Counted from the first letter of the stretch, positions 28,501-38,512 are shown. The stretch: DNA of 64,000 bases from Pseudomonas marginalis (GCF_024169655.1 NZ_JALJWV010000001.1:1121001-1185000), one strand, 5' to 3'. Notes: generated from the sequence alone by a model not told the origin. Numbers and translations are program-made.

Positions 28501-31500
28501 GGTGAACCTGGCGCAATACGTGGTCCGGTGTATCGGTCAGGGCGAGGATTCGATCGGCCTGTTGCCGGGTGAACGCGTAGTCCTTATGGCCCAGTCGATG
28601 GAGCAATTGATGGGCGTCCCAGGTCATGGGGTTCTCGCTGGCCAGCCGCCAGGCACCCTGGCCGTTGTGTTCCAGGAGTGGGGTGTCGACGCCGATGTTT
28701 TTCGGGTGTTTGAGCCGCCACTTGAGCCGCTTTTTGTCGAAGACGATCCGGTACAGGCTGCCGGACAGCGGTAGGTATTCGTTGCCCTCAATGCTGAAGA
28801 TGCCGTCGGCCCTGGGTTTTAGGTGCGGTGGCAGCATCAGGTTGTGTTCGTAGGGCGCCAGTGAGCCATTGACCAGGCTGACGAACCCCTCTGGGTTGCG
28901 GCGCGCGCTCATGTTATCCCCCAGGGTTTTGCGCAGGCCCTTGGCGTCGGTGGCGCCGTTCATGCCCAGCAGCTGACGTTCGTGAGGGTGGAGCACCGAG
29001 GCGATGGCCAGGTAGAAGCTGTCTTGGACGGGGGAGACGGGGATTTCGCCAGCGTTGCGGATGTCGTAGGCGCAGTAACGACCGCCTGGGTATAGGCGCA
29101 GGTTTACGGTGAGGTCGTCCGGACCGCTGGGCACGAAGGTCTGCCCCTGGCTGACATCGGTGACCACAAACGGCCGCTTGAGGCTGTCGCGTATCAGCGC
29201 GCCGGCGAATTCCCTGGCCCAGAGGTCGGTGTCGGCATTGAAGTCGCGGGGGTTGTACAGGCTGTCGATCACTGCATCGATGCGCAACGCGGTACGTTGA
29301 TGATCGAGTCGTTCAACAAACGCCACCGGCAGGGTGCCTCCGCTCAGAAACGCCTCCTGCTGGCGTGCTGTCAGCGGGTGCTCGGCGAGTAGTCGCGTCA
29401 GGTTGGCGGCGGTCAGGGGCGGGTTCAGGTCGCGCAGTTTTTTCAGCAAGGGCGTGACGGTAATCAAGGCCGGTGAGACCTTGACCGGCAGAAACCGTCT
29501 GGCTGCCGGCGCGGCGGCGAGTTCGCCTTTTTCGTAGCCCCAATAATCGAACAGCGCCGAAAACAGCGCGTGGCGCTCGGTGTTTGCCAATGCGCCAACC
29601 TGTCGGCGCACGCTGCTGACGCGCGCGTCCTCGGAGGCGTTGGGTTGGTCCTCTTTGCCCAGGGCCGAGTCGCGTGGTTGCTGGCGGATGATCAGTTGAA
29701 GCAGGTGCTCGTTGCCCTCGGGGCCGCTGCCGTCGTCGTTGAGGTCTGTGTAGCTGCCATCCTCGTGGCGCTTGAGGTTGATGGCATGGGGGCGTGGGGG
29801 TGGTTGCTCGGTTTTGCCGTAGGTCTCCAGCCGCGTGCCTTGTGCATCGTGGATATGCAGCAGGGTGTCGGTCGGCCAGCCGTTGAGTTGGGTCAGCAGG
29901 CAGAAGACCGTGCTGTCGGCATGCGCCGGCAGTTGGCCGGGTTGGGGGAACCGCTCGATGATTTGCTGGATGACCTGATCGACCTGCAGACGCCTGGCGC
30001 CTTCGATCAGGTTCAACGGTGCCGGTTGGGCCTGCCACACGCGATCCAGTGTATCGCGTGTGGTGGCGGTGCTGCGTAGCATGTGTTCAAGGTCAGCCGA
30101 CGGGATCGTCGACGCCCCGTCAGGCAGCATGCGTTGCAGCAACTCCTGGTTGGACAGGAGATGGGCGTTGTGCAAATCGAAGGTCCAGGCCTGGAGTTCT
30201 GGGACGAATATGATCGCTGGGGTGTAGCCGTCTTTACCCTGTGTGAGTACATAGCGTTTGTGCGCGTCGTCGAATTTGACTTCGACCAGCACGTCCGTCT
30301 CGCCCTGGCGCAGTTTGGCGTAGAGGTGCCCCTGGTGCGTGTAAATGCCCAACGCATTGGGGCTGATACCGTTGACCAGGCGCTGGTTGTCGTGGGCATA
30401 CGGTTGGGCGTCGGCTTTCCAGAGCCCATGGCTGCCGTCGACGCGCGTGATCTTGTACGGGTTGCCGAGTTTTTCCAGGTACTCGTGCATGCGTCGGCGA
30501 TGAGCCCTTCCGGCGGTTGAGATCAACTTGCCGCTGACTGCCAGGTCGGTGACATCGGCCAGCGCCGAGGCAAATCCGCTGGCTTCGCCCCTGGCCAACT
30601 CATTTACGCCCTGGGCGGCGCTGTAGGTCAGGCTGCCCATGGCCGTGAGCTGCATGACCCGGTTCATGCCGGTCACGCCGCCGGGCAGCGGCATAAGCAG
30701 CATTTGCAGCACTTCACCGGCAATCGCCGCCGTTGCATCCTTGAGGGCTTGCCAGTCTTTTTCCGCGCGGGTTTGCGCCAGGGTGTCCAGGTCTGACTGA
30801 AAGCGCTGGATCTGGCGATAGACACACGCCTGGACCAGGGTGGTTTCACGCCCGGATTTGATGTCGGTGCTGAAGCGGATGTTGTCGAGGGTTTTTGGCG
30901 GGAAGGCCAGGTGAAAGCCGTCGTACACATACGCGCCTAACCAACTGAACCCCTTCAGGTGCTGCTCTTTATCGATCAGTGATTTGAACACCGACAGCCC
31001 GATCAAGGGTAATTGCCGGGAGAACCAGCCCAAGTCTTTTTTCGCGTGACTGTCAGTGAGTTGTGTGCGAAACGCGCACTCGGCGGCTTGAGCATCGTTG
31101 TGGTATTTCAACGCCCCTCCGGGGCGGAAGGGGAAGTAGGACAGCACGCCCAGGCTGGCCACGCGAATCAGTATCAAGGGCACGGGGATGCAGGTATCCC
31201 AGGGGACGAAGGGCACCGAGATCAGGGGGGTGATACCGGAGCTCAGGTTCAGCGTGTCGAACGGCAATTGCGCGCCAGTGCCTTCGATGGCGGCGTTGAG
31301 CCGCGTGTAGATCTCCAGGGTGACGCCGGTGGTGGCGCGGTTGCGATAGGCTTCGATCACGTCGAACAACAGGCTGGCCTTGGCCGACGCCTCGAACAAT
31401 GGGCGCAACGCCCCATCCGGCGCCATGGCGGTACGGGTTTTGTCACGCAACTGAGCACCCAGGTCCAGCGCGCGGGCGGCGTCGATGAAGGTGGACGTGC

Positions 31501-32056
31501 TCAAGCTGCGGTCGTTGTCCGGCCCCACGATATAGCTGGCTTCCACCAGGCTGAAACCCGAGTCGCCGGGGATGGAGTGGGTGAAGCCATAGTTGAGGCA
31601 GGCGGCCTCCCACAGTGACAGGTGCTTGAGGTGGTGAATGTAGTGAAAGTCGTATTCGGCTCGTCGCGTGCGATTGGCGCCCTCGGGAATGGGCACATAG
31701 CCGATCGGGGTAAGCGGGTCCGACGGGTCCCAGGGAAAGCCCTGCTCTCGTTTTTCCTTGAAACGGGTGAAAAGGGTGTACTGCTCGGGATCGCGCCCGC
31801 CGAGCTTTTCCCGCAATTGCGCAAGGCCTTGGGTCTTGAAGTCGCGGGTCAGCGCTTGCTGAGCGGTTTCCAGCGCCGCCAGGGCTTTCAGTGCTTCGCG
31901 TTGTAAGCTGACGTAGCGGGCGGTTTGCGCTGGGTTCAAGCTGTTCATGGCTTGAATGACGTTGTGCTGGATCTGCTCAAGGGCTTGTTGGTGTGACCAG
32001 GCGTTGCTGGACTGCAAGTTCCCTGACAAACCGTTGAGCAGTTGATAAGTCGACAT
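25529..32056 (-). CDS. Second DUF6543-like LRR/NEL E3 ubiquitin ligase toxin
   Basis: This 2175-residue protein is the largest in the window. It has a DUF6543-like N-terminus and a hydrophobic stretch (VLQMLLMPLPGGVTG and following) around residue 445. A module with RVDGSHGLWKADAQPY follows near 540, matching the RADGSRRLWNPD part of the other NEL protein. Leucine-rich repeats lie near 1680-1855 (LTHLDLQFNRLRL and LRSLNLSGNPLGITPDL). The C-terminal NEL region has Cys1974 in TCGDG, the Cys-x-Asp of the IpaH/SspH ligases. It is about 480 residues longer than the 10033 protein, mostly between the N-terminus and the LRRs. ATG 32056 is preferred because AAGG stands about 10 bases upstream; an in-frame start at 32098 lacks one. 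Host substrate and secretion route are unknown. Confidence 0.78.
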   Translation of the reverse strand: MSTYQLLNGLSGNLQSSNAWSHQQALEQIQHNVIQAMNSLNPAQTARYVSLQREALKALAALETAQQALTRDFKTQGLAQLREKLGGRDPEQYTLFTRFKEKREQGFPWDPSDPLTPIGYVPIPEGANRTRRAEYDFHYIHHLKHLSLWEAACLNYGFTHSIPGDSGFSLVEASYIVGPDNDRSLSTSTFIDAARALDLGAQLRDKTRTAMAPDGALRPLFEASAKASLLFDVIEAYRNRATTGVTLEIYTRLNAAIEGTGAQLPFDTLNLSSGITPLISVPFVPWDTCIPVPLILIRVASLGVLSYFPFRPGGALKYHNDAQAAECAFRTQLTDSHAKKDLGWFSRQLPLIGLSVFKSLIDKEQHLKGFSWLGAYVYDGFHLAFPPKTLDNIRFSTDIKSGRETTLVQACVYRQIQRFQSDLDTLAQTRAEKDWQALKDATAAIAGEVLQMLLMPLPGGVTGMNRVMQLTAMGSLTYSAAQGVNELARGEASGFASALADVTDLAVSGKLISTAGRAHRRRMHEYLEKLGNPYKITRVDGSHGLWKADAQPYAHDNQRLVNGISPNALGIYTHQGHLYAKLRQGETDVLVEVKFDDAHKRYVLTQGKDGYTPAIIFVPELQAWTFDLHNAHLLSNQELLQRMLPDGASTIPSADLEHMLRSTATTRDTLDRVWQAQPAPLNLIEGARRLQVDQVIQQIIERFPQPGQLPAHADSTVFCLLTQLNGWPTDTLLHIHDAQGTRLETYGKTEQPPPRPHAINLKRHEDGSYTDLNDDGSGPEGNEHLLQLIIRQQPRDSALGKEDQPNASEDARVSSVRRQVGALANTERHALFSALFDYWGYEKGELAAAPAARRFLPVKVSPALITVTPLLKKLRDLNPPLTAANLTRLLAEHPLTARQQEAFLSGGTLPVAFVERLDHQRTALRIDAVIDSLYNPRDFNADTDLWAREFAGALIRDSLKRPFVVTDVSQGQTFVPSGPDDLTVNLRLYPGGRYCAYDIRNAGEIPVSPVQDSFYLAIASVLHPHERQLLGMNGATDAKGLRKTLGDNMSARRNPEGFVSLVNGSLAPYEHNLMLPPHLKPRADGIFSIEGNEYLPLSGSLYRIVFDKKRLKWRLKHPKNIGVDTPLLEHNGQGAWRLASENPMTWDAHQLLHRLGHKDYAFTRQQADRILALTDTPDHVLRQVHRAGHPAPPLLADTCKRFKIEQQIQRFIAALREAPNTQDADPDLQLLVISGFPEWPDSHRLQIIGPHNEVRYQHPATSGPHVETIRVTESQYKEARLLNQLARHDALINALLGELPASAEERLFKLVKKIIEFAEKETNDLFTSLYRESEHGGPNALRERFKVAHPELPNSTVDGILGHATPHELKQLHEHDKVSLRLGEKARLTAHEVRLNRAFEGLYLDNLINPDSDRIILHLLQSVSGWPTDLRIEVRDRHFNGPSIEGAGNPAGTNRKVLVKQHRVYHAYDPQGTALATPDGRGSHLLPAIIQTLSPAERTSLGITAEYDLTPLREQIANLALSQRVQIKSLLDLPHLQPWLQPPMGLDRSFLAYPVWNWLWPFGGNRAPSLRSRVQELYPRFDNDAARAFIHRLGLEEPAALIELDRRQAEFSFMDTELTRWSDTPRAIDAPQTDPLGVHLGQRRYIANQLRRAWRRDESMLHYVAGLFDVHSLTLRLDDNDLPTDAFGTGFTGFEHIEHLSIAGNTFPAAGHAFLALFPNVRALHIDCQLTELPTAITDMTQLTHLDLQFNRLRLTEASAGRLTNLVNLRSLNLSGNPLGITPDLTRMVQLTSVRLRGTDLHEWPIGAAEHGNLNTLYLQENQISSIPEQVFTHIRARMRNRRIYLHGNPLSAQALERLEQYRNDSGIIMVRTVPGITHSPATERNVAPWLGALDSAQHAPAKQLWDALSSQEGARPDDTFRVLADLTKSLDYQQGGATRKTLTRRVWRLLNGMGESTELREKVFLNTSAAGTCGDGAILLFSNMELMHRVHQTLARYDKQRIDRELLGLAKQVYYLEQLDQFADDHISRLTVQGRSPDPAEITLFYRVRLRDEFNLPVQVEQMLYSVEGYGVVENDVQQARQILHGLENSPGLANSYRTRDFWLDYLERRFPEPFLTIKDVTRYKIGLLQKELPDKHSDEHLDQLQALIDTQTAERNRLIGQLTDAALHALQRD

Positions 32057-32118
32057 ATGCCATGACCTTTCACGATAAGTGGAAGGGCATGGAAGCACCG
32101 CCGCGAAACCTGCCGGGG

Positions 32119-33267
32119 CTAACTATTTAATGACGCGGTGGGCAGCGCGCGTCGCTCTTGCAACGAGCCGTCCAGGCGCTTGTTGAATTCCAGCCAGCTC
32201 GCCAGAAGCGCCATCAACACCATGCCTGCCATCGCGCTGAACAGTTGCATGGCCAACGCATCGCCGGCCAGGGCATTGAGCATGTCCGCCAGCGGCGCCA
32301 GCAGCACGCCGAGGCAGAACACCTCCAGGGAATAGCGGCCCATGCGGCAACTCTGTTGCGCCAGCCAATGGCGGGTCCAGCCGGCATGCGGCAAGAGTTT
32401 GGCGGTGACATAGGCCAGCGCCAGGAAGTGCACCAGGCGCACCGGCGACAGGTCGGTCTTGCTGATGGGGTACAGCAGGTCGCTGAGCCACGCCGGCATC
32501 AGCGCGTCATGCACTTCGGGCCAGCGCCAGGCGAGCGTGATGATCGCCGCCAGCAGCGAGTAGGCCGCCGCCGCGACAAACAGCGGCTGGCGCAGCAGCC
32601 CACGGGTTTGTGCCGGGCGTGGCCGGCCGGCATGAATCGCCGCCGCGCCGCCGAGCACAAACAGCAACTGCCAGGTGACGGGGTTGAAGTACCACACGCC
32701 ATCGGCGATCGCCCGCAGGTTCCAGCCCATCCACGGCGCCAGCAGGTACACGCTCAACGACACGCCCACCACCGCCCAGGTCTGGCGCAGCAGCAATGGC
32801 AGCATCAGCGCCAGCCCGCCGAGCAGCACGATGTACAGCGGCAGCGGGTCCATCAGGTTGGGCTTGAAGCGCAGCAGCAATTCATCGGTGAGCGCCTGCT
32901 GCGGCTGGGTGACGAAGTGCGTCAGGCCCATTTCCTCGACCAGATCACGGGTTTGCACATGGCTGTTGGCGAAAAACACGATGCCCATCAGCAGCGCTAG
33001 CAAAAAGATATGCACCACGTACAGCACCCAGGCGCGCCGCAGGATTTTCAGCGCGGCGATCCAGTAGCCGTCGCGTTGCAGGATCTTGCCGTAGGCCAGC
33101 ACGGCGGCGTAACCGGCGAGGAACACAAAGACCTCCGCCGCATCGCTGAAACCTAAGTTGCGCAGGGTGATCTGGCCGAGAGGGTTGTGGGGCACGTGAT
33201 CCCAGAAAATGAAGATCAACGCCAGGCCCCGAAAAAAATCGATGCGTGGGTCGCGTCCGTTCAGCAT
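32119..33267 (-). CDS. OpgC-like membrane acyltransferase
   Basis: This 382-residue protein has about ten hydrophobic segments and opens with RDPRIDFFRGLALIFIFWDHVPHNPLG, the signature start of the OpgC/MdoC family. OpgC proteins succinylate periplasmic glucans; related acyltransferase-3 proteins modify other glycans. The conserved FxRG and WDHVP motifs in the first helix region support the call. It reads away from the gtr operon, so a shared role in decorating surface or periplasmic glycans is possible but not shown. Its stop lies 62 bases beyond the start of the second NEL gene, so both are read on the same strand and read-through into the toxin gene is conceivable. Confidence 0.8.
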   Translation of the reverse strand: MLNGRDPRIDFFRGLALIFIFWDHVPHNPLGQITLRNLGFSDAAEVFVFLAGYAAVLAYGKILQRDGYWIAALKILRRAWVLYVVHIFLLALLMGIVFFANSHVQTRDLVEEMGLTHFVTQPQQALTDELLLRFKPNLMDPLPLYIVLLGGLALMLPLLLRQTWAVVGVSLSVYLLAPWMGWNLRAIADGVWYFNPVTWQLLFVLGGAAAIHAGRPRPAQTRGLLRQPLFVAAAAYSLLAAIITLAWRWPEVHDALMPAWLSDLLYPISKTDLSPVRLVHFLALAYVTAKLLPHAGWTRHWLAQQSCRMGRYSLEVFCLGVLLAPLADMLNALAGDALAMQLFSAMAGMVLMALLASWLEFNKRLDGSLQERRALPTASLNS

Positions 33268-33490
33268 GGCAGCGGGCTCTTGTACGAAAGGTTTAGTAAT
33301 GACGGACGAGCGCGGCGGTTGTCTTACGCCGCACGTCGGGCGGGCGCAGGTTGGCGGTATTTATAAGCAATTGCAAAGGCTGGGTATTACTGAATGTCTC
33401 AATGGCGCGGCGGCGCTACCTGTTAATTCTGACAGTAGACGGAGCGCGGGCGCCGTGGCTTGCTGGAGCCAGTCGCAACGGGACAACGCT

Positions 33491-33865
33491 ATGGCCAGAC
33501 TGTGGAAGGGATTCTCCAGCTACACGGTGATTGGCATCGCTAATACGGTGATCCATTGGCAGCTGTTTTTTGTGTTTCGAGCGGTCTTTGAGCTGAGCCA
33601 GGCGGTCAGTAACCTCCTGGCTTTCTGCGTGGCGGCGAGCTTTTCCTTCTATGTGAATGCGATCTACACCTTTGCGATGCCGGCCTCGTTGCCGCGCTAT
33701 GGCCTGTTCATGCTGTGCATGGGTGGCTTGAGCCTGGGCGTGGGCTGGCTGGCGGATCGTTGGCTGGTGCCGGGGATTGTCACCGTGGCGGCGTTTTCGC
33801 TGATCAGCCTGGTGTGCGGGTTTTTGCTGTCGCGGTGCGTGGTGTTTCGCGAGCGTGGGCAATGA
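33491..33865 (+). CDS. GtrA-family membrane protein (putative lipid-linked glucose flippase)
   Basis: This 124-residue protein has four hydrophobic helices. It begins with a GtrA-like first helix ([15 protein letters not shown]), and its third transmembrane region is followed by a short cytoplasmic tail ([11 protein letters not shown]). GtrA flips undecaprenyl-phosphate-glucose across the inner membrane for O-antigen modification. ATG 33491 gives a normal family length; the longer frame from 33209 would extend into the upstream divergent region. The stop overlaps the next start (ATGA), so translation is coupled to the glycosyltransferase. Confidence 0.82.
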   Translation: MARLWKGFSSYTVIGIANTVIHWQLFFVFRAVFELSQAVSNLLAFCVAASFSFYVNAIYTFAMPASLPRYGLFMLCMGGLSLGVGWLADRWLVPGIVTVAAFSLISLVCGFLLSRCVVFRERGQ

Positions 33866-34827
33866 GGCTCTCGCTGGTGGTGCCGGTGTATAACGAAGAG
33901 CAGGCGGTCGGCGTGTTTTACCGCCGCGTGCGTCAAGAGGCTGCGTTGCGCGAGCATACGGTCGAGATCGTGTTTATCAACGATGGCAGTTCCGACCGCA
34001 CCGCCGAGTATGCCCAGGCGCTCGCCTTGGCCGATAGCCGCGTGGTGCTGATCAACTTCTCGCGTAACTTCGGTAAAGAAGCGGCGCTGTTCGCCGGGCT
34101 CGAATATGCCACCGGAGATGCGGTGGTCCCGATGGATGTCGACCTGCAAGACCCGGTCGAGGTCATCGCGCAGTTGTTGACCGAATGGCAAAAAGGCGCC
34201 GATGTGGTGCTGGCCAAGCGCAGGGATCGTTCCAGCGATGGCTACCTCAAGCGCCACAGCGCGTCGCTGTTCTATCACCTGCTCAATCGAATTTCCTACA
34301 CCCACATCGAAGAAAACGTCGGCGACTTCCGGTTGATGGACCGCAAGGTGGTGGACGTGATCAAAGCCTTGCCCGAGCAGCAATTGTTCATGAAAGGCGT
34401 GCTGTCCTGGGCGGGGTTTAACGTCGCCATCGTCGAGTACGACCGCGCCCCCCGCGCGGTCGGCCAGAGCAAGTTCAACGCCTGGAAACTGTGGAACCTG
34501 GCCCTGGATGGCATCACCTCGTTCAGCACTTTGCCGCTGCGGTTGTGGAGCTATATCGGCGGCGGTATTTCGCTGCTGGCGCTGGTGTACGCCGGGTATC
34601 TGGTGGTGGACAAGGTGTTGTTTGGCAATGCGGTGCCGGGGTATCCGTCGTTGATGACGGCGATCTTGTTTTTGGGTGGGGTGCAGCTGATTGGGATCGG
34701 GATATTGGGCGAGTATGTGGGGCGCATTTATATGGAGGCCAAGCATCGGCCGAGGTATGTGGTGAGGGAGATCATCAAGGTGAACGGCCATACTGAAGCA
34801 CATAAAACTGGAGCTGATAATGAATAG
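33862..34827 (+). CDS. GtrB-like polyprenyl-phosphate glycosyltransferase (GT2)
   Basis: This 321-residue protein starts with [14 protein letters not shown], the nucleotide-binding start of family 2 glycosyltransferases. It has the DVDLQDP motif near residue 95, typical of GtrB/dolichol-phosphate-mannose-synthase-like enzymes, and two C-terminal transmembrane helices. The expected reaction is transfer of a sugar (usually glucose) from a nucleotide donor to undecaprenyl phosphate on the cytoplasmic side. It is coupled to the GtrA gene by a 4-base overlap and overlaps the next gene by eight bases. The sugar is not determined by the sequence. Confidence 0.85.
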   Translation: MRLSLVVPVYNEEQAVGVFYRRVRQEAALREHTVEIVFINDGSSDRTAEYAQALALADSRVVLINFSRNFGKEAALFAGLEYATGDAVVPMDVDLQDPVEVIAQLLTEWQKGADVVLAKRRDRSSDGYLKRHSASLFYHLLNRISYTHIEENVGDFRLMDRKVVDVIKALPEQQLFMKGVLSWAGFNVAIVEYDRAPRAVGQSKFNAWKLWNLALDGITSFSTLPLRLWSYIGGGISLLALVYAGYLVVDKVLFGNAVPGYPSLMTAILFLGGVQLIGIGILGEYVGRIYMEAKHRPRYVVREIIKVNGHTEAHKTGADNE

Positions 34828-36358
34828 ATTCGAGTTTTATGAAACAGGACGGCTTGCAGGATGGCTGTCGATCATCGCCTTGGCGGCGGGCGTTCGCTTT
34901 TACGCGATCACCGATGCCTATGTTTGGTACGACGAAGCCTTCAGTGTCGGGATAAGTGCGTTATCGCCTGAGGCAATCTGGTTTCATACGGGTAGAGACG
35001 TACATCCGCCACTGTATTACTTGTTGCTTCATGGTTGGATGGAGTTGTTCGGAAAAGGGCCATTGGCGATCAGGAGCCTGAGCGCCATTGCCGGCATACT
35101 GACCGTCGCTTTGGGTATGGTGATGGCGCGCAGCATTTTCAACTATCGAACTGCGTGGGTCGCCGGGCTGTTTCTGGCGTTGTTGCCGGTGTCTGTTCGA
35201 TTCAGCCAGGAAGCAAGGATGTATGCATTGTTAGGGTTGTTTCTGATGGGGGCAACACTGGCATTGATCTATTGGATGAAAAAGTCGGAGTGTTACCGTT
35301 ATTGCCTCATTTACATCGGCTGTATGACCGCGGCGCTCTATACGCATTACTACGCAATACTAGCGGCTATGGCTCATTGGCTATACTTGATTGTGCTTCG
35401 ACTTCATCCCGCTGTCAGGGCGCGACACGTTACAGGAACGGTGTGGTGGACCTGTAATGTCCTGATCGCGATTGCTTATATTCCTTGGCTGTTCAGCCTG
35501 GTGGATTTGCTGAAGAACTACTCAAAAATCCAGGCGGTCGGCAGTGTGGCCTGGTTGTCGCGGGCCAGTCCGTACTCTTTGCCTGATACGGTGTGGCGTT
35601 TTTTTACGTTGAACTCTCCGAAGTCGTTTTCAATGGTGGGGTATTGGTTGGTACCCGTTGTTCTATTGGTCATTACGGGATGGATAGTGTCGCTAGACAG
35701 AACAAAGTATCGATTTTCTATATTGCTGATGTTTTTTGCGTTTGTTCCTATGTTATCGCTGTTTGTTGTTTCATTGTTTATTCCCGCTTACTTGGTGCGA
35801 TATGTAGCGTTCTCCGCTCTTGTGCTTCCGTTGATACTGGGCGCTGCGGTGACTTATCTGAGCAGCAGACAGGTTGCAGCAACACTGTTGTTCTTCGCGG
35901 TTATCGGGTTGGAGCTATTTGGGTTGCAAGCCAACTATCGTCAGGAAAGTGACATGAGCTATGTAAAAAGCACTGAGGTGGTTCGCATGAGACAGGCGAT
36001 TGACTACATCTCGGCTCATCGACAAGCAGCAGATATTGTTGTGGTGGGCGGCGGATTTCTTTACTTTAGTGCGGTTTTTTACATGGGTTCTGATCGGAAT
36101 ATGTATCTAGTCGATCAGTCACTCGACCAGCATTCATCGAGTCGGCCAAATGGGTATGGCGCCACTACACTCATGTACGACACTTGGGATGAGCATTTTC
36201 TTGCTGATCCAGATCGTTTTCCTGAAGGGGTTCGAAGGGTGTGGTGGGTGACAGGGCGTTCAAGCACGGACCTCTATTACCCATATCAAGGAAAGTGGCG
36301 GGAGATTGATTACCTCGCGGCGGGCGAGCTTGAACTTCGTCTTTACCAGGCGCCATAG
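34820..36358 (+). CDS. GT39-type membrane glycosyltransferase (GtrC-like, serotype-specific)
   Basis: This 512-residue protein has many hydrophobic segments. Near residue 36 is the sequence WYDEAFSVG, the acidic loop motif of family 39/ArnT/PMT transferases that use polyprenyl-phosphate sugars. As the third gene after gtrA and gtrB it should transfer the flipped sugar to the target glycan, most likely O-antigen. Its base composition is visibly lower in GC than its neighbours, with many TTT, ATT and TAT codons, especially after about 35500. This is typical of horizontally acquired serotype-conversion genes. It starts within the end of the upstream gene (8-base overlap). The acceptor and linkage are unknown. 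Confidence 0.8.
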   Translation: MNRFEFYETGRLAGWLSIIALAAGVRFYAITDAYVWYDEAFSVGISALSPEAIWFHTGRDVHPPLYYLLLHGWMELFGKGPLAIRSLSAIAGILTVALGMVMARSIFNYRTAWVAGLFLALLPVSVRFSQEARMYALLGLFLMGATLALIYWMKKSECYRYCLIYIGCMTAALYTHYYAILAAMAHWLYLIVLRLHPAVRARHVTGTVWWTCNVLIAIAYIPWLFSLVDLLKNYSKIQAVGSVAWLSRASPYSLPDTVWRFFTLNSPKSFSMVGYWLVPVVLLVITGWIVSLDRTKYRFSILLMFFAFVPMLSLFVVSLFIPAYLVRYVAFSALVLPLILGAAVTYLSSRQVAATLLFFAVIGLELFGLQANYRQESDMSYVKSTEVVRMRQAIDYISAHRQAADIVVVGGGFLYFSAVFYMGSDRNMYLVDQSLDQHSSSRPNGYGATTLMYDTWDEHFLADPDRFPEGVRRVWWVTGRSSTDLYYPYQGKWREIDYLAAGELELRLYQAP

Positions 36359-36448
36359 CACTGTGCGCCGAGACAGAGGTCAACACTCGCCTCGTCAACG
36401 CCACTAACCAGGCGCACGGATTTCCAGCTACCGGGCAACTGCCCCGGC

Positions 36449-36733
36449 TCAGAACGCATTCATCAGCAGCACCCTGCAGGGCTTGGCTTGGTGTTCATTG
36501 ATCTGCGGCACCAGCCGGGTGAAGTGTTCGGTCTGGCAATGGGTATCGAGTGCCGCCTGATCGGGCCATTGCTCGACAAAGATAAAGTGCCCCGGGTCTT
36601 TCTGATCGACAAACAGATCGTAGGCGATGCACAGCGGTTCCTGGCGGGTTTTTTCCACCAGTTCGGCGTACCACGGGCGCACCGTGTCCAGGTGTTCGGG
36701 CTTGATGAAATCTTCCGCGATGACTTTCAACAT
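36449..36733 (-). CDS. Antibiotic-biosynthesis-monooxygenase-domain protein (YgiN-like)
   Basis: This 94-residue single-domain protein has the ABM ferredoxin-like pattern: an N-terminal strand (LKVIAEDFIKPE), a helix, then FVEQWPDQAALDTHCQTEHF. Members such as YgiN act on quinols; others are heme-degrading or of unknown role. It lies 12 bases after the FMN oxidoreductase gene on the same strand, so both are probably one transcript. It converges with the GT39 gene; the 90 bases between them show no strong hairpin. Confidence 0.75.
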   Translation of the reverse strand: MLKVIAEDFIKPEHLDTVRPWYAELVEKTRQEPLCIAYDLFVDQKDPGHFIFVEQWPDQAALDTHCQTEHFTRLVPQINEHQAKPCRVLLMNAF

Positions 36734-36745
36734 CTGATGACTCCC

Positions 36746-38365
36746 TTACGCCGCAACGACTTCCTGCGGCTCAAAACTATCCGCCCGCGCCATCTGCCAC
36801 ATGCGCGAATAAAACTCGCCGTTCACTCCCCCGGTCAGCAATTCCCCAGGCTTGAGGAACACATGCAACTGTGAGAACAGCTTGATCTCGGTCGCCGACA
36901 TGCGTCGCACCAGATGCTTGGCCGACAGTTGCGACGGGTGCTCCAGGCCCGCTGCCGCGAGCATTTCGGCCAGGGCCTTGAGGGTGTTGCGGTGGAAGTT
37001 GAACACGCGCTGGGCTTTGTCCGGCACGACCAGGGCGCGTTGGCGCAGGGGGTCCTGGGTGGCGACGCCGGTCGGGCATTTGTTGGTGTGGCAGCTTTGC
37101 GACTGGATGCAGCCGATGGCGAACATAAAGCCGCGTGCCGAGTTGGCCCAGTCGGCGCCGATGGCCAGGACGCTGGCGATGTCGAAGGCGCTGACGATCT
37201 TGCCGCTGGCGCCGAGTTTGATCTTGTCGCGCAGGTTCAAGCCCACCAGGGTGTTGTGGACGAACAGCAGGCCGTCGCGCATCGGCACGCCGATGTGGTC
37301 GGTGAACTCCACGGGTGCGGCGCCGGTGCCGCCTTCCTTGCCGTCGACCACGATAAAGTCGGGGAGGATGCCGGTTTCGAGCATGGCCTTGGCGATGCCC
37401 ATGAATTCCCACGGATGACCGAGGCAGAACTTGAAGCCCACCGGCTTGCCGCCGGACAACTCGCGCAATTGGGCGATGAAGTGCATCAACTCGATCGGCG
37501 TGGAAAACGCACTGTGGCGCGACGGCGAGACGCAATCTTCGCCCATCAGAATGCCGCGTGTCTCGGCGATTTCCTGGGTGACCTTGTGCTTGGGCAGGAT
37601 GCCGCCATGGCCAGGCTTGGCGCCCTGGCTCATTTTGATTTCGATCATGCGCACTTGCGGGTTCTGCGCCTGCTCGGCGAAGCGCTCCGGGTCGAAACGG
37701 CCGTCGCGGGTGCGGCAGCCGAAGTAGCCGCTGCCCAGTTCCCAGGTCAGGTCACCGCCATTTTCACGGTGGTAGGGGCTGATGCTGCCTTCGCCGGTGT
37801 CATGGGCGAAGTTGCCCAGCTTGGCGCCCTGGTTGAGCGCGCGGATCGCGTTGGCGCTCAGAGAGCCGAAGCTCATGGCCGAGATATTGAAGACCGAGGC
37901 CGAGTACGGCCGCTTGCATTGCGGGCCGCCGACCATCACGCGAAACGAACTCGGGTCGGTCAACGGAGCGGGGCGCATGGAGTGGCCGATGAATTCAAAA
38001 CCCGACTGGTACACGTCGATCAAGGTGCCGAAGGGTTTGTCGGCGGTTTCGTTCTTGGCGCGCGAGTAGACCAATGAGCGTTGCGCCCGGGAAAAGGGCA
38101 GGGCGTCGCTGTCGGATTCCAGCAGGTACTGGCGGATCTCCGGGCGAATGCCCTCGACCAGATAACGGATATTGCCCAGGATCGGGTAGTTGCGACGTAT
38201 CGCGTGAGGGCTTTGCAGCAGGTCGAAGAGGCCGAGCAGGCTGAGGATGCCGGTGACCAGGGTAATGGGCCATAACCATTCATGTTCGATAAAGGGCAGG
38301 CTGGCGAGGGTGAACATCACGCATACGGCAAACACCGCGTAACGGCTTAGCAAGGACAGGCTCAT
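36746..38365 (-). CDS. FMN-binding glutamate-synthase-family oxidoreductase
   Basis: This 539-residue protein has two N-terminal hydrophobic helices (residues 5-25 and 30-45), then a glutamate-synthase-like TIM-barrel domain. Visible parts are SFGSLSANAI, SPYHRENGGDLTWELGSGYFG and GAKPGHGGILP. A cysteine cluster C-x5-C-x4-C (CIQSQSCHTNKC) fits a 3Fe-4S site. Family members lack the glutaminase domain of GltB, and their exact reaction is not established. ATG 38365 was chosen because AAGG stands eight bases upstream and the protein then begins at the first helix; a longer frame to 38467 has no such support. It is followed on the same strand by the small ABM protein. Confidence 0.85.
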   Translation of the reverse strand: MSLSLLSRYAVFAVCVMFTLASLPFIEHEWLWPITLVTGILSLLGLFDLLQSPHAIRRNYPILGNIRYLVEGIRPEIRQYLLESDSDALPFSRAQRSLVYSRAKNETADKPFGTLIDVYQSGFEFIGHSMRPAPLTDPSSFRVMVGGPQCKRPYSASVFNISAMSFGSLSANAIRALNQGAKLGNFAHDTGEGSISPYHRENGGDLTWELGSGYFGCRTRDGRFDPERFAEQAQNPQVRMIEIKMSQGAKPGHGGILPKHKVTQEIAETRGILMGEDCVSPSRHSAFSTPIELMHFIAQLRELSGGKPVGFKFCLGHPWEFMGIAKAMLETGILPDFIVVDGKEGGTGAAPVEFTDHIGVPMRDGLLFVHNTLVGLNLRDKIKLGASGKIVSAFDIASVLAIGADWANSARGFMFAIGCIQSQSCHTNKCPTGVATQDPLRQRALVVPDKAQRVFNFHRNTLKALAEMLAAAGLEHPSQLSAKHLVRRMSATEIKLFSQLHVFLKPGELLTGGVNGEFYSRMWQMARADSFEPQEVVAA

Positions 38366-38512
38366 ACGGTTACCTTGGGTCGGACTCTTCTGGTCGGTGC
38401 GACATTCTGCGCCAGTAAGGAAACCCTGAACAACCTGTAGGTGCATTCGCTTGGGTCGCATAGACACGGCGGACTGGCCCGATATAGACAGTTGGCGGCG
38501 CGCCGTGATGCT

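Noticed and set aside
10033..32056. Type III or type VI secretion genes to explain NEL toxins
   Set aside because: No needle, sheath, VgrG, Hcp or chaperone gene was found in the window.
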